Origin: Zygaena filipendulae
Lineage: Eukaryota; Arthropoda; Insecta; Lepidoptera; Zygaenidae
Reading direction: 5' to 3'
DNA length: 64,000 bases
NCBI GenBank assembly: GCA_907165275.2
Contig: OU015649.1
Location: 8,462,001-8,526,000, forward strand
Shown: positions 1 through 11,500 of the stretch, in pieces
Layout: each line of letters opens with the position of its first letter
How positions within the stretch are numbered: position 1 is the stretch's first letter
Notes under the pieces: generated by a model
Seen by the model: the letters and a program-made list of their open reading frames with translations, nothing else
Databases searched by the model: none
What the model was told of the DNA's origin: nothing
Made by a program: the position numbers and the translations under genes

Positions 1-1024
1 TTTTGCGTGCCGTGCGTGCGGTGCGGCCGGCGCGGGCCTGTGGACGCCTAGTCGCCTACCTTAATCTCCCTGTGAAAAACAGCGTGAACATACTCGCGGA
101 TTCTACTCTTTTATTAGTGGGTACCTATAAATAGATAAACATTCTAATCCATAAGTCACAGGTATACCTACGAGTTTCAACTAAAGTTTCGTTTAAACTG
201 TTAAGTTAGAACGACAGTCCCGTGAGTCTCGCACGCAATGATACGCCTGAGTATTAAACCACTTTTTAATACAGTTACGAAAACATTAAACAAAATAATA
301 TGAATAGGTAGGTGCCTAGTCTACCTACTCAATTCATTAGCTTGGGGTAGCTCCTAATTCCTAAAATATTGCAAAGTTTCACTGTCGGCTTTTTATGTGC
401 ACATGAATTGCAATACTTTGAGGATTGATCCAAGACACAAACTACTTAGAGATACTACCGTAGAGATACTATCCAAGACCAAATGAAACGATCATGACTG
501 ATCTGTGGTGGCTGTGGAGTGTGGTCCATCTCGTTATTGAAACGGTAGGTATTTCAAAATTATTGTTAAAATACTACAATCAGTACAAAATGCTGAATTT
601 ATGTTGTGTAGGTACCTACCTACTTATACCTCTTGCAAATAATAAGGTTGCAACTTTTAATCTATGGCAAATACCTAGGTTATTAAAACATTAAGCAGGT
701 CAATAACAAAAGTAACTTTTATTTTTTTAATAGTAATTAATTTGGTATAATACCTAAGTTTTAAATGATTGAGGAAATTCATTGATGACAAAAGATCTAC
801 CTACTTAAACTGAAACTAACTTATAAGGAAAGTCAACCACTTTTGGGGATTTAGGTACAGGTGAAAAAGCATAGAATTTGCCAATTTTTATCAAAATAAT
901 GCTTTTCAGATTCACATTTTAAAAATAACCATAATATAGAACATACACTTGAACAGTTTTGAGAAAATCTTACAGCTGAATCAAATGTCTATCACTAATA
1001 TTCTATGTATTCTTACAAACTATG
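1..1024. other. Intergenic stretch, no gene recognised
   Basis: The first 60 bases are unusually GC-rich for the window; the rest is AT-rich. No reading frame resembles a known protein. A block near 260-300 (TTTTAATACAGTTACGAAAA) recurs near 41,860, so part of this is repeat-derived. A small insertion with 8-bp direct repeats lies at 428-478. The 3' end of MED11 (minus strand) should extend into the right part, but no clear AATAAA was found. Confidence 0.5.
428..478. mobile_element. Micro-insertion: 35 bp between 8-bp repeats ATCCAAGA
   Basis: ATCCAAGA occurs at 428-435 and 471-478. The 35 bases between begin CACAAACTACTTAGAGATAC and contain a second AGAGATACT. The same CACAAACTACTTAGAGATAC block occurs at 44,810, so the insert is a repeated sequence and not a chance pair of octamers. 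Confidence 0.7.
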
Positions 1025-1545
1025 TCATGTACTAGTGCTCGAAGAGGTCATGCTACCATTTGCTGCCCCAGCCTGTGTTGGGCCAGATCTGTTGGTGACT
1101 GCCAAGTGAGAAGCTTTAAGGCGATCTAATTCATTTATCCAAGAGCGGACATGTTCCAACCTATGCCAAGCCATCTGCAAGACCTTCTGTGATGCATATC
1201 CAGAGCCTTCATGAGGTTGTCCAGTGGAAACTTGAGTCAGATAGTTGATCTGATCACATAATTTAGATTCTACCTGACTCAGAGTTCTCAAAAATTGAGA
1301 AGTGTTGGATTCAGTTTGCTTTTGATTTGATTTCTCCTTACTTAAATCCAATAGTACTTGAGCTATAAAACAAAATAATCAAAACAGGAACAATTTTCAA
1401 TATTAAAGCAAAAATTATGGTAAGAGTAGGTAATACCTATACAGAAAAATTTCAAAAAGCGTAGATTACCTGCACATTGTAAACAAGTGATAATATCTTT
1501 TTCAATATCTTCAAGAACCTGAATTCTTTCCATAGGGCCAGCCAT
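1025..1545 (-). CDS. MED11: Mediator complex subunit 11
   Basis: MED11 is a small helical subunit of the Mediator head module that pairs with MED22 and links activators to RNA polymerase II. Two exons on the minus strand: 1545-1470 and 1362-1025, joined by a GT-AG intron, give 137 residues. The N-terminal block MAGPMERIQVLEDIEKDIIT and the second-exon block INYLTQVSTGQPHEGSGYAS, followed by KVLQMAWHRLEHVRS, are hallmarks of the family. The start is the ATG at 1545: the frame stays open upstream to 1566, but no other ATG lies there. The last ~25 residues are Ser/Thr-rich, as in other insects. Nine bases upstream of the ATG lies a micro-insertion (1554-1590), so the 5' UTR has been altered by a mobile sequence. 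Family assignment is firm. Confidence 0.95.
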
Positions 1546-1553
1546 TTCTTCCA

Positions 1554-1590
1554 GAGAGGAGCACAAATTAACTAGAAATATGGAGAGGAG
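1554..1590. mobile_element. Micro-insertion: 21 bp between 8-bp repeats GAGAGGAG, in MED11 leader
   Basis: GAGAGGAG at 1554-1561 and 1583-1590 flank a 21-base insert at 1562-1582 that begins CACAAATTAACTAGAAATA. It is the same type as the inserts at 1812-1832 and, reversed, 49871-49891. It sits 9 bases upstream of the MED11 start codon, most likely in the 5' UTR. Confidence 0.75.
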
Positions 1591-1613
1591 GTAATCTCTG
1601 GTAATCCCTGGAG

Positions 1614-1656
1614 GTAATCACCAAAGATCATATAATCACTACGTTTTAGTAATCAC
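1614..1656. mobile_element. Micro-insertion: 27 bp between 8-bp repeats GTAATCAC
   Basis: GTAATCAC at 1614-1621 and 1649-1656 flank 27 bases containing GATCATATAATCACTACG, closely related to the insert at 44843-44866. The flanking octamer itself resembles part of the insert family, so nested or repeated events are possible and this case is less certain. Confidence 0.5.
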
Positions 1657-1803
1657 AGATCACTACGTATTTCTTCAAATAAATAACCGTAATGCTGGTG
1701 GGGAATTGGGGATTGCATTGTATTTTTTTTTTAATCAGAATTCAGGTAGGGAGCTGGTGGCACAGACGATTAAGAGAACATCCCTCAGATTAACTAGACA
1801 TAT

Positions 1804-1840
1804 GTCTAAAGCACAAATTAATTAGACTTATGGTCTAAAG
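1804..1840. mobile_element. Micro-insertion: 21 bp between 8-bp repeats GTCTAAAG
   Basis: GTCTAAAG at 1804-1811 and 1833-1840 flank a 21-base insert (1812-1832) beginning CACAAATTAATTAGACTTA. Directly left (1784-1803) is another member of the family, CTCAG-ATTAACTAGACAT, so insertions have stacked here about 250 bp upstream of MED11. Confidence 0.75.
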
Positions 1841-2045
1841 ACAGATAGGAATCTGACAGTGTTCTGAGGGGTCGTTAGAGATCCACCAATCACAAGGCGA
1901 GGACGGACCCACAGATAAAAAATATTAGTGTTGTCCATATAAATAGATTGTCGATACTAGGGATGTGAATTAGTAATCACATCGATAGTTTATAGCTCAT
2001 TAGGATCAATATTAAATTTTTTTTAGGGGAATAACAGAACTGATC

Positions 2046-2112
2046 TGTTTATGTTTTTCTCTAAACATTTTGACGAACTAATTTACGTAGTGCTTAGAGA
2101 AAAACATAAACA
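2046..2112. repeat. Perfect 19-bp inverted repeat, 29-bp spacer
   Basis: TGTTTATGTTTTTCTCTAA (2046-2064) is mirrored exactly at 2094-2112. It lies about 480 bp beyond the stop codon of the P-type transposase gene. Drosophila P elements carry internal inverted repeats near their ends, so this could be a subterminal transposase-binding repeat; that is inference, because no element terminus was identified. Confidence 0.5.
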
Positions 2113-2594
2113 AGAACAAATAAAAGTTTGCAATTCAAAATAAGCTTTTTTATTTATCTTAAATTAAGTAGGTACATAAAAATGTTACTTTACATGTGTG
2201 TAATATTTTTACATGTAAATATTTGAACACAGTTAATAGTAAAATACAATAAATAATTTGACAATTTACAGTGAAATATAAAAATTAACAATTTTTATTT
2301 AGAAAGTAAAATCAGGAAAAATTGTGACATAACACTGCAAAGCAAGACACGCCAGACATAACTGTGGAACAAAAATTATTTGTATATTACATCACAAAAT
2401 TATTAATTGGCGTAAATCCACTAATGCGTCTGTCATACATAAACAGATGTGTCGTTGTGTAAATATATACGTGACACCAAAATAACTTACTATAATTTAG
2501 AAGTTCTAATATTCAACTTTTTCGAAGTCGCACCAACCTCGAACACAGGTTCAGCCTGAAACACAGTAAAAAAAAAAGAGACTAGATATTCCGA

Positions 2595-5500
2595 TCATTT
2601 CTTTGCCCTAGAGCCCCTAGAAGACTTGTATTTTTTAAGTGCCAAATTATGAAATTTGAAAGTCAAATTGGGCGATGATTCGTTGTAAGAACCTTTTAAA
2701 ATTTTATTCACAGTATTGCAAAAATTATGAACTTGAATTCTACAAGACCATCTAATGAAAAGATCTAAGACATCTTTGTGATGTGCAGCACAACCGAGCC
2801 ATTCGACATTTGTAGTTTTCAGAAATTCGGATCTAATAGTTTTTGTTACATTTGGTCGGTGAGCATAGTTATCTAGATAATTATTGCAAGTTTTTATTAA
2901 ATCACGGAAAACTGAAACAAACTTCGAATTTGGGTAACTTACCGCCGCACTCAGAGTCGTTCATTAAAATAACGTTAATCGGCCCATAACTAATGCTACT
3001 TAAAACCTCTAGTGACAATTAAATCGCCGTAGCTCCCAGAGACAAAAATTTAATGTTGATTAGTAGATTGACAACTATATGTAAGCATAGGGCGGTACAC
3101 CCTATCGAAATGCGTATCGATAAAGTGCGACATTGCCACATGCATAAACTCATGGAAATGATACTTTTGTTTTTGTAGTTTTTATGAGGTGAAGTTATTA
3201 TTTTTCTTTAGAAATAATTAATTGCGTTAATTTACTATTACTTTAATCGGAAATAATAATTGATTTCAATAAAATTAAATCGTGAATGCCATGACTTTTG
3301 TGATATGACAACATTGAACGCCGCCATTTTCATTTTTCAATTATCTACGTCAAATCAGTCCGCGAAATTTTTCAAATTGGAATAGCCGCCACTATTAAAG
3401 GTCTGTCCACATTCGCGCGAGAACCGCGCGCCAAGCCGCGAAACACCCGCGAACCATGATTGTACACTTATAGTTAGCGGGTGTTTCGCGGCTTCGCGCG
3501 CGAACTACGCGCGAATGTGGAGAGCGCTTGAAGTAGAAGAAGGAGAATTCGTCTTTAGTTATATAATAATAATTTGAAATTATTGTATAAAAAATGGTGA
3601 GTATTAATTAATTATTATTGGTTTCATATTGTTAAAAGATAAAAATATGTTAGGCATGTATTTATATGGTTTTCTTTATATTTCAGGAGCAAAATAAAAC
3701 ACAAAGCAAATGAGTTGCAAACTTTACCCCGGACGAAAAATTTTTACTTGCACACTCAGAGAGTTTTTATTTCGTCTGAGCTTGCACATTAATTAAACAT
3801 CGATAATTGAATCAAAACTGATCGACGGAAAGTCAGTTTTAAAGAAAAAATGGCCTGGATTTCAGTCACTGACGAGTTCAATAGTAATGTACTTGTATAC
3901 AAGGTATTGTATTACTTGTATATACTTGTATTCTAGTTATTGCTTGTATACACTTTTTGTTAATATAACTAGAACTAATTATATTTTTTTTACTTGCAGC
4001 GTGATGTAACTACATTAAAAAGAGCATGGGATAACCTTAAGGCTATGGCCCGTAAAAGCAAGGCTATCTTTTAAAAACTGGAGGTGGACCATCAAATCCA
4101 CCACCTCAACCGAAGCATAATAAGCATTATAGAAAAGGTAACATTCAGTAACAACTCAACAGGGCTGGGCAAAATACCAAGTTGTAATTGAAATCCTTTT
4201 ATTATAAATGTGAAACTTAGTTTGTTTATTTTTACGTTTTCACGCCTTAATGGCTTAACCGATCAACATGAAATTTTGCATACACATTTTCACCGGTACA
4301 GAGAAAAACATAGGGTACTTTTTATCTGGGAATTCCTGCGGGATCTTTGAGATTTCCACAGGTGAATCTCTGAAACGGTTGAACTTATTTGAACGGAACT
4401 TTCTCTGCTAATTAAATGATGTTATAAGGTGTAAATTATGCTACTTTGAAGTTCTTACGGAAATTCAGAAACTCAAACGGGTGGAATCGCAGGGCATAGC
4501 TAATGTGTGTTATAATATGTATTCTAAAATATGTAGTTCTAATCAGTGTATTTTTTTTAGTTGAAGACATTAAAAACAAGCTGCTGAGAGAGCTGCTGAG
4601 TTGGAGGAAGAAAAAAATTATTGTAGATGGCAAAACTAGAGCTAGCTGAATTAAAAAAAAAACTAGAATTACAATAATAAAATTATTTATTTTAAATGAA
4701 CTAGTTTTATATTATTTATTTAAAATTCAGGCAGATATTTGAAGCAGCTAATAGGTGCCTGTATCCAGTTATACATTACTATTTTTCTATCTTTTGTTTC
4801 AAATATTTGTCCAATCTGTTTTCAAATAATAATTGTTAGGTGCCAAGACTTCTTCCGGTAGTCCATTCCAAGGTGCAACCACTCTGTTAGCAAAAATTGT
4901 TATTACCTACACCTTAAAAAAACAAACAAACAAAACAAACTTAAACAAACAAAATCTCAGTATAACCAATTCTTTTTTTATTATTTTATGGTTTTTAATC
5001 TATACATTTATATATATAAATAAAATTGAAGTGTCTGTTTGTGATTCCAAATTAACAATTTTTCACTAAATGCATATGAAAGTATAATATAATCCTACTA
5101 ATATTATAAATGTGAAAGTATGGATGTTTGGATGTTTAGATGTTTGGATGTTTGTTACTCAATCACGCAAAAACAGTATAAAGCAGGAGTTCATCTAATG
5201 GTAATGAGATATTGTATAATGTAGCACACACACAAATTACAACCACAACTGTGTCTAATTTGATACTCATACTCACTTGAAGATATGGAAACTTCCTTTT
5301 CCCAATACTAAAAACTCTCAACAGTATTTTTCGTTTTGATTACTGATATGGCTTTTATTGTACTTTTCTTGACTGTTTGAATTAGGACAAGAATGGTGTT
5401 AAACGCACATCATTTACCTACTGCATAATCACTCACCAAGCAGTATACCTTGCAATACACCTGATAGCTGTTTCAGTGCACTACTATTATGAATAAAACT

Positions 5501-8500
5501 ATCATGAGTTCCGCCAGGCCATCGAGCTACAACTTAAAAAAATCCAAATTCGGACCTGTTACTGCCTGAACATTAAAAGAAAACCATCCTTTTCTATGAT
5601 ATTCTATCAGGACTTCTTATTTTAATATGTGTACCCGATGACACCTGGAAGTCCAGCAATTCGTAAACTCAATAAAATCTTCTAGGTCAGACATGCTTTT
5701 CTAATTACTGTGTCGTGATCGACGCCCTGAAAGTTTCAAAAATCCAATTTTGGTTTTGAAATTTTAATAACAAAAACAAACATAACCTTACTTTTCAATG
5801 TCAAAAATCTCCAATTAAGTCTTAAGTAAGGGTCAGCCGTCACTTAAAGTTAATCATCATTAAACGTGATTAATGGAGGATTAACTGTCTCTGAGAGTGA
5901 ATTTTTTTTAATCCTTACTTAAAATCCGTTAAGTAACCATTAAATCGACTCTGAGTGCGGCGGTAAGATTTCGGCCTTTTAAAGAAGGTCTTTCCCGCTC
6001 TGATATCCAAGTGTGAATATCAGACGGATTTTGAGAAAGGAAAGTTTGTTTACATTGATGGCACTTAAATTTGGCTACAAGTCTTCGAGAGACGAAACCT
6101 GCGGTGTATGCAGAAGCATGCACGTTGGTTTTTTCCATTCGCGCCTGGCGGAACAGCTGAGAGGCTGTTCCGCCAGGCGTGACTGGAGAGTGGGGGTGCT
6201 CCACTCTTCGAGGCGCCTCTTGTAGACACGTGCTTTCTTCTGCTGCTGTCGACGGCTGGGATGCTATATCTGAAAAAGAAAAAATCTGTGCAGAATCATG
6301 GCTCTTATTTAAAGTTAATAATAATCTACCCATATCATCCTCGCAATTAGAGTAAGGTGAGTGAGGACCTAAAAAATTTGTAATTAATAAAGATTTGAAT
6401 GAGCATATGAAGGTATGCGCATCAGGGTTATTGTTCCTGTGGTTGATTGCTCTAATGCGACCAAAAAAATTTTCCAAAGGATCTTGGTTTAAATTGCGCG
6501 TATAAAAGAAAGAAACGTCAAAATTTTGAAGATATGACCAAATATCTATGAAGCTTTTAAGGGTTATTATCCAGTTTTTTAAAGAAGGAACATGTTTAAT
6601 ATTTCCGGAATTAGAATCTTTATAATGTGTATTTTCTAACACCCTGATAGCATCCTTCCAAAATGCAACATGCTTAGACTCCCCCTTTACTAGTTTCACC
6701 GGGCCTCTCAGCTTTCCGGGCGAGGAGCTGTTCCGCGATCCGTTGACGCTGTCGAATAGTCGGTCGAAGAACAGCACTGCTTCCGCCGTGTCCCGCATAC
6801 TCTTCGATACAGGTCGACCATCTGCGTGCGTTTCTGTAATAAAAAATACATTGCAAAATATAAATTTCTCACACGTTGCATCGTGTACACTAAATATATT
6901 CAATATTTAAGCAGTACAACTACACTATTTTGATCTTCTTGTTAAATATAATATTTATTAATTATATTTTCTTCCTGTGAATCGATTGCGACACAAGTCT
7001 ATACATATAATACACTATGTACAGATGTTGATCGATAGACAACGCAACAGGCAAAAAACTTGACATTTTGCACAAGGCGCCTTTTAAAATAAAAGGTGCA
7101 AAACGTGAAATGAGGGTGAATTATTGTAATTTAACCAGGCATAAATGGACTTAAACTTGGGATTAATTTTGCGCAGTTTATTTTCTGAATTGATTTATAT
7201 GAAGTTCTTACCGTATCTTGAAGTATAGTTGAGCATGGCGCTGGTGCGCTCCGATAAGGTCTGTGTGCAATGTTTCACACTCATTTTTTTAATTTTCTCC
7301 GGAATGACATGTTCGTCTGATAGTTTGTGGAGCATCCGAATATCTCCTAGCTGACAATCAGCTTTATATACCTCCATTATGTCAGACCATTTAGCTGTCT
7401 TCCCATTGAAAATTAAATCTTTGTTCAAAAAGTTATTTCGTATTCCCTTGATTAAGTGTGGTGGGTCAAAAATTATATACATTGCATGACCGTTGATGTT
7501 GATTTCGTTCTCTAAAATAAATTAAAATAAATGTGCAAATATGTATGTATGTAAAGTAAATAATAAATATGATCTTCATTTCAACTTTTTAGTCCAGGTA
7601 CTAGGATACTTATAAATTCCATTGCATGATACACATATAAAGTTACAAACTATTTCTCAATATCAATGTTTTGAGTTCTGCTAATTATGAGACTACCAAT
7701 CCTTGGTGACAAAAGAGTAGTAGTATAAAATATTACTTGTTCCCCGCGGTTTCACTCGCGTTAACTTCGGAGACCTCGCGGGAATTGAGGATAAGAGTAC
7801 TTTATAGCCTTTTGTGTAGCTCTGGCAACGTGTGTACAAAGTTTCATGGTGATCGTTTGAGCCGTTAAGCCGTGAAAGCGTAACAAACAAACAAATTCAA
7901 TGTCACATTTATAATAGTACTAGCTGTCCCCCGCGATTTCATTCGCGGTAATTTCGGAGTTCCCGCGGAGGTTGCAGGAAAAAAGTACTCAATGTCCTTC
8001 AGTTCCCGAGGGAATTCCGGGATAAAAACTATCCTATCTTTTAACTTGGATCATTTTATGAATGGTTACAAAATTTTATCAAAATCCGTTCAGTAGTTTC
8101 GGAGTCCATCGCGGACAAACAACGTGACACGTGATTTATATATATTAGAAGATAATAATATAAGGATACCTTTAGGCTCAGATGCAGCATCATTAAGCAA
8201 TTGCGCTCTCTTGGTGTCCTCCCGAAAGCTTTTAATGCAGCTTTGGAAGGTGGACCCCTGGTCGCAAAGAAGTATTTTAGGAAGTAGCCCCGTCTGTGAC
8301 ACAGCTTCAACCACATTCTGTAATTTAAAAAAATAAACTATTTTATTATAACAGCAGCAGCTGTTCATCGCGTGGGAATTCCGGGTAAAAAGTACCCTAT
8401 GTCTTTCTCTGTACCCCCTGAAAACCTTCCTCATGAATTCATTTATTTATTCAATTATTTTGCACAATATGAAACAAAAGGTGGACTCAATGCCATGGTG

Positions 8501-11500
8501 GCATTCTCTGCCAGTCAACCTTCAAGATCTGCAGAAAGTGAGTTTGGTGGTGGTTGTACAGTCTTAAAAGAGTCATACTAAAACAATTATTACACATAAA
8601 TACTCAAACATAATAGGCATTACGACTAAATTTTATTTTTTTGTCTGTCTTGTAGATTAAAAAGAAAACATTCGACACGTATTTTTCCTTTTTTGACGTG
8701 TTCAAAAAAAAACCGCGATACATTGAGTTGAAATTCCGTATAAAGTCACACACTTTATACTTAGCTATATTTCTATTTTATCTCTTAGTTAGTCCTATTA
8801 CGTCGCAACCTCCCACTCCTAAACTGCAGTTTATCTAAGTATTTTTTCAATATGAAAAAGTAAAAATACATGTCTATTATTATTCTTCTAACTGACGGAC
8901 TAAATAGAATTTTGATTTTTAAACCTTCCTGTCATGCTCATTACCTACACAGCATACTAGTACTACCTATTAATATAAGGTAATATCATATAATTTACTG
9001 TTTAATTTACGCGGTGGAAGACTTTGTTTTATATTATGTAAAGGATTGGATATTTTCATAATGCATTTGTGTTTATAAAACTTACCCGTAAAATACTCTT
9101 CAATTCTGCTGCCGGTGTAGATCCTTCACAGAAATAGAAGGCTATCAACTGGCGCCAGGATGAGATTACTCCTCGCAACATAAAAACCAGTGCGTGGTCA
9201 CACAACTGATACTTATTTTCAGAGCCATAATTAACGAAACCAATAATCTCGTCACTTTTCTCAACAAAAGTCAAATGAGATGCCAACGATATTTCATCAA
9301 AAGTGATGGCACAAATTCTTTTCTTGGCATCCCACGTTTGCACCATTTCCTTTAGTTGAGCAAGTATATTTATATTCAAACCCGGGTTTATGATGAACTC
9401 TTGAGTAAATATGCTCAAAGTCCTACGACTGGGTAAGATGAATAATTTTTGCAGAAGCTTGTATGACTTCGGACTATTTTTAAGAACAGCTAAAGACAGC
9501 AGTTTTTCTTGGATAGAAAAACGCCGTCGTTTAGCGTGCTTGTTGGCGAGAGAAACTTGCATATTAATAAAAGTTTTTCTGTGTGGAGGCAATGATTCAA
9601 TTGCTGATGTAAAAGAATGTTCATGACTCAAGTCTAAGGCTTTCTTTAGTCTTTTCGTGAAAGAAAATTCCAGGCGACGTTTAGATTTGATTATATTTAC
9701 ACATTTCGTGTATATTTTCCTGCAATTGGGAGTTAGATCTGATTGTGATCTAACTATTCTTGCTCTGGATTTAAGTCCTTTTGAGCCTGAAACAAGCAAA
9801 ATCAGTTCATTTTAGGGCAATGAGCACGCACACATGCGCAAAGTGTGTAAACTTTTCAGGATGATTATTGTAACATATGTTTTTAATCGTACATAAATTA
9901 GAACCAACACTAATGACTTACTACTATAATTAAAATGTTTTTTTTTTTTTTAACTTATACAATACCATAAAAGATGCTCAAAAGTTGAGCCAGTTAGAGA
10001 AAAGCGGTAACACAAATAGGCGATGGTGATGGCGGCATCACTACGAAATAAGTAGACTTAACTCTTACCATGTTTCTGAGACACTATCGTAGTTGTCACC
10101 GTCGCTGTTGTTGTCGTTGTCGCCGTCGTTGCCGCCGTCGGTGTTGCCGTCGCCGTCGGTGTTGTCGTCGCCGTCGGTGTTGTCGTCGCCGATGCCGGTG
10201 ACGCGCGCGCCATAACTTCGAGTTGACGTAAGTCTGAAAACAAATTATGATCAAATGTGTATTTATTTAAACTTATATAATGCAATAAAAGCTGCTCAAA
10301 AATTATAGGTTGAGCCATATAGGGATAAGCGGTGACAAAAATATACCACACAATACATATAATATCATCGTTAATGTGTGTATCTAACAGTATATCAATC
10401 AATTAATGCATATTAAACTGTAATTAATTCTGTCGTGGGTAAAAAATATGGCTTGGCTGCCGCACAGTCTCGCTCGCAATACGAATACGTAGACTTAACT
10501 CTTACCATGTTCCTGGGAAACTATCGTAGTTATCGCCGCCACTGTCGCCGTTGTCGCCGTCGCTGTCACCGTCGATGTTGCCGTCGCCGTCGTTATCGTA
10601 GTAGCCGTCGATGTGGCCGTCGCCGGTTCCGGTGCCGTATACGCCAAACATTCGAATCCACTTAAGTCTGAAAAGAAATAATGATCAAATGCTATACGTA
10701 TGTGGCACATAATATATTTGTTGATTGATTTCGATAAAATAAAGTCTATGATTTTAGCTCCCAAAAAAATTCTGCTTATTGTGAAAAAAGATTTTTTCCC
10801 TTCTAGATAGATATTTTTTCTACACTTCACAACACACACATCTACTTGATCCCACAGTAAGCTATTATTAGCTTGTGTCGTTGAATGCAAACGTGGTATA
10901 TATTACATACATATTATACTATAGATACATAAACACACCCAGATTCGAAAGTGGAACCCTGTGTTCATGACACAAAGTGCACCCCCACCGGGAATCGAAC
11001 CTGGAATTGATGAAATCTTGATTAGCGGGCAGGCATGGTGACCTACTACGCCAATCGGGTCATCGTATATTGTGTGTGCAGTGAAATAATCTTCTCTCTA
11101 GTTTCCTATGGGAATTCCGGGATAACAAGTACCTTACGTCATTATCGGTTCATTGTAACTTCCTATAAGTGAAAGAATTTTCAAAATCGGTTCAGTAGAT
11201 CAGAGATTATCCCCTAGAACGTCACAAACTCACAAACTTTTGCTCTTTATAATATTTTTATAGATATATTTACAAAGTAGGTATCATGAATGTTGGATAC
11301 TCAGGTTGGATATAATAGCAAAATTTAACTATATTGGTAGATTGGTGGCAAAAATGTCTGTGGCTGTTGTTTTTTTTTATTGTCTAGGATATCTATGTTT
11401 TAGTCTATGGTAACTGAGTGTTCTTGCGTTCTGTACCGATTACTTGGAATAAATTCGTTTCTAAAGTATTTTCAATTATTATCAACTCATCAACTCCAAT

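Larger units (their letters stand above)
2942..5963. mobile_element. Harbinger element relic inside the P-type transposase exon
   Basis: Terminal inverted repeats CCGCCGCACTCAGAGTCG bound 3,022 bp. Flanks are TTA (2939-2941) and TAA (5964-5966), matching the PIF/Harbinger TWA target except at the middle base. Inside are decayed versions of both Harbinger genes. On the plus strand (about 3,700-4,670) is a Myb/SANT-like gene: FTPDEKFLLAHSES, then TLKRAWDNLKAMARKSKA and TGGGPSNPPP. On the minus strand (about 5,540-5,280) is transposase sequence VVARWPGGTHDSFIHNSSAL followed by a broken LLGDSGY-like segment. HINE fragments (4194, 5093) and a GC-rich palindrome (3401) are nested within. A 204-bp MITE with the same ends lies at 41320. 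Confidence 0.82.

Noticed and set aside
2939..5966. piggyBac insertion (TTAA) as explanation for the flanks
   Set aside because: Flanks are TTA and TAA, not TTAA on both sides; a 3-bp TWA site restores the exon frame, and the interior encodes Harbinger-type proteins.
5929..6903. 324-codon frame taken as a complete protein
   Set aside because: It starts inside an intron and ends with residues encoded by the Harbinger terminus; the real exon is 6833-5964 and continues at 2938.
10985..11060. tRNA gene on the minus strand (A- and B-box present)
   Set aside because: No cloverleaf pairs properly, and the sequence continues into a conserved non-tRNA body shared with other fragments in the window; it is a tRNA-derived SINE.
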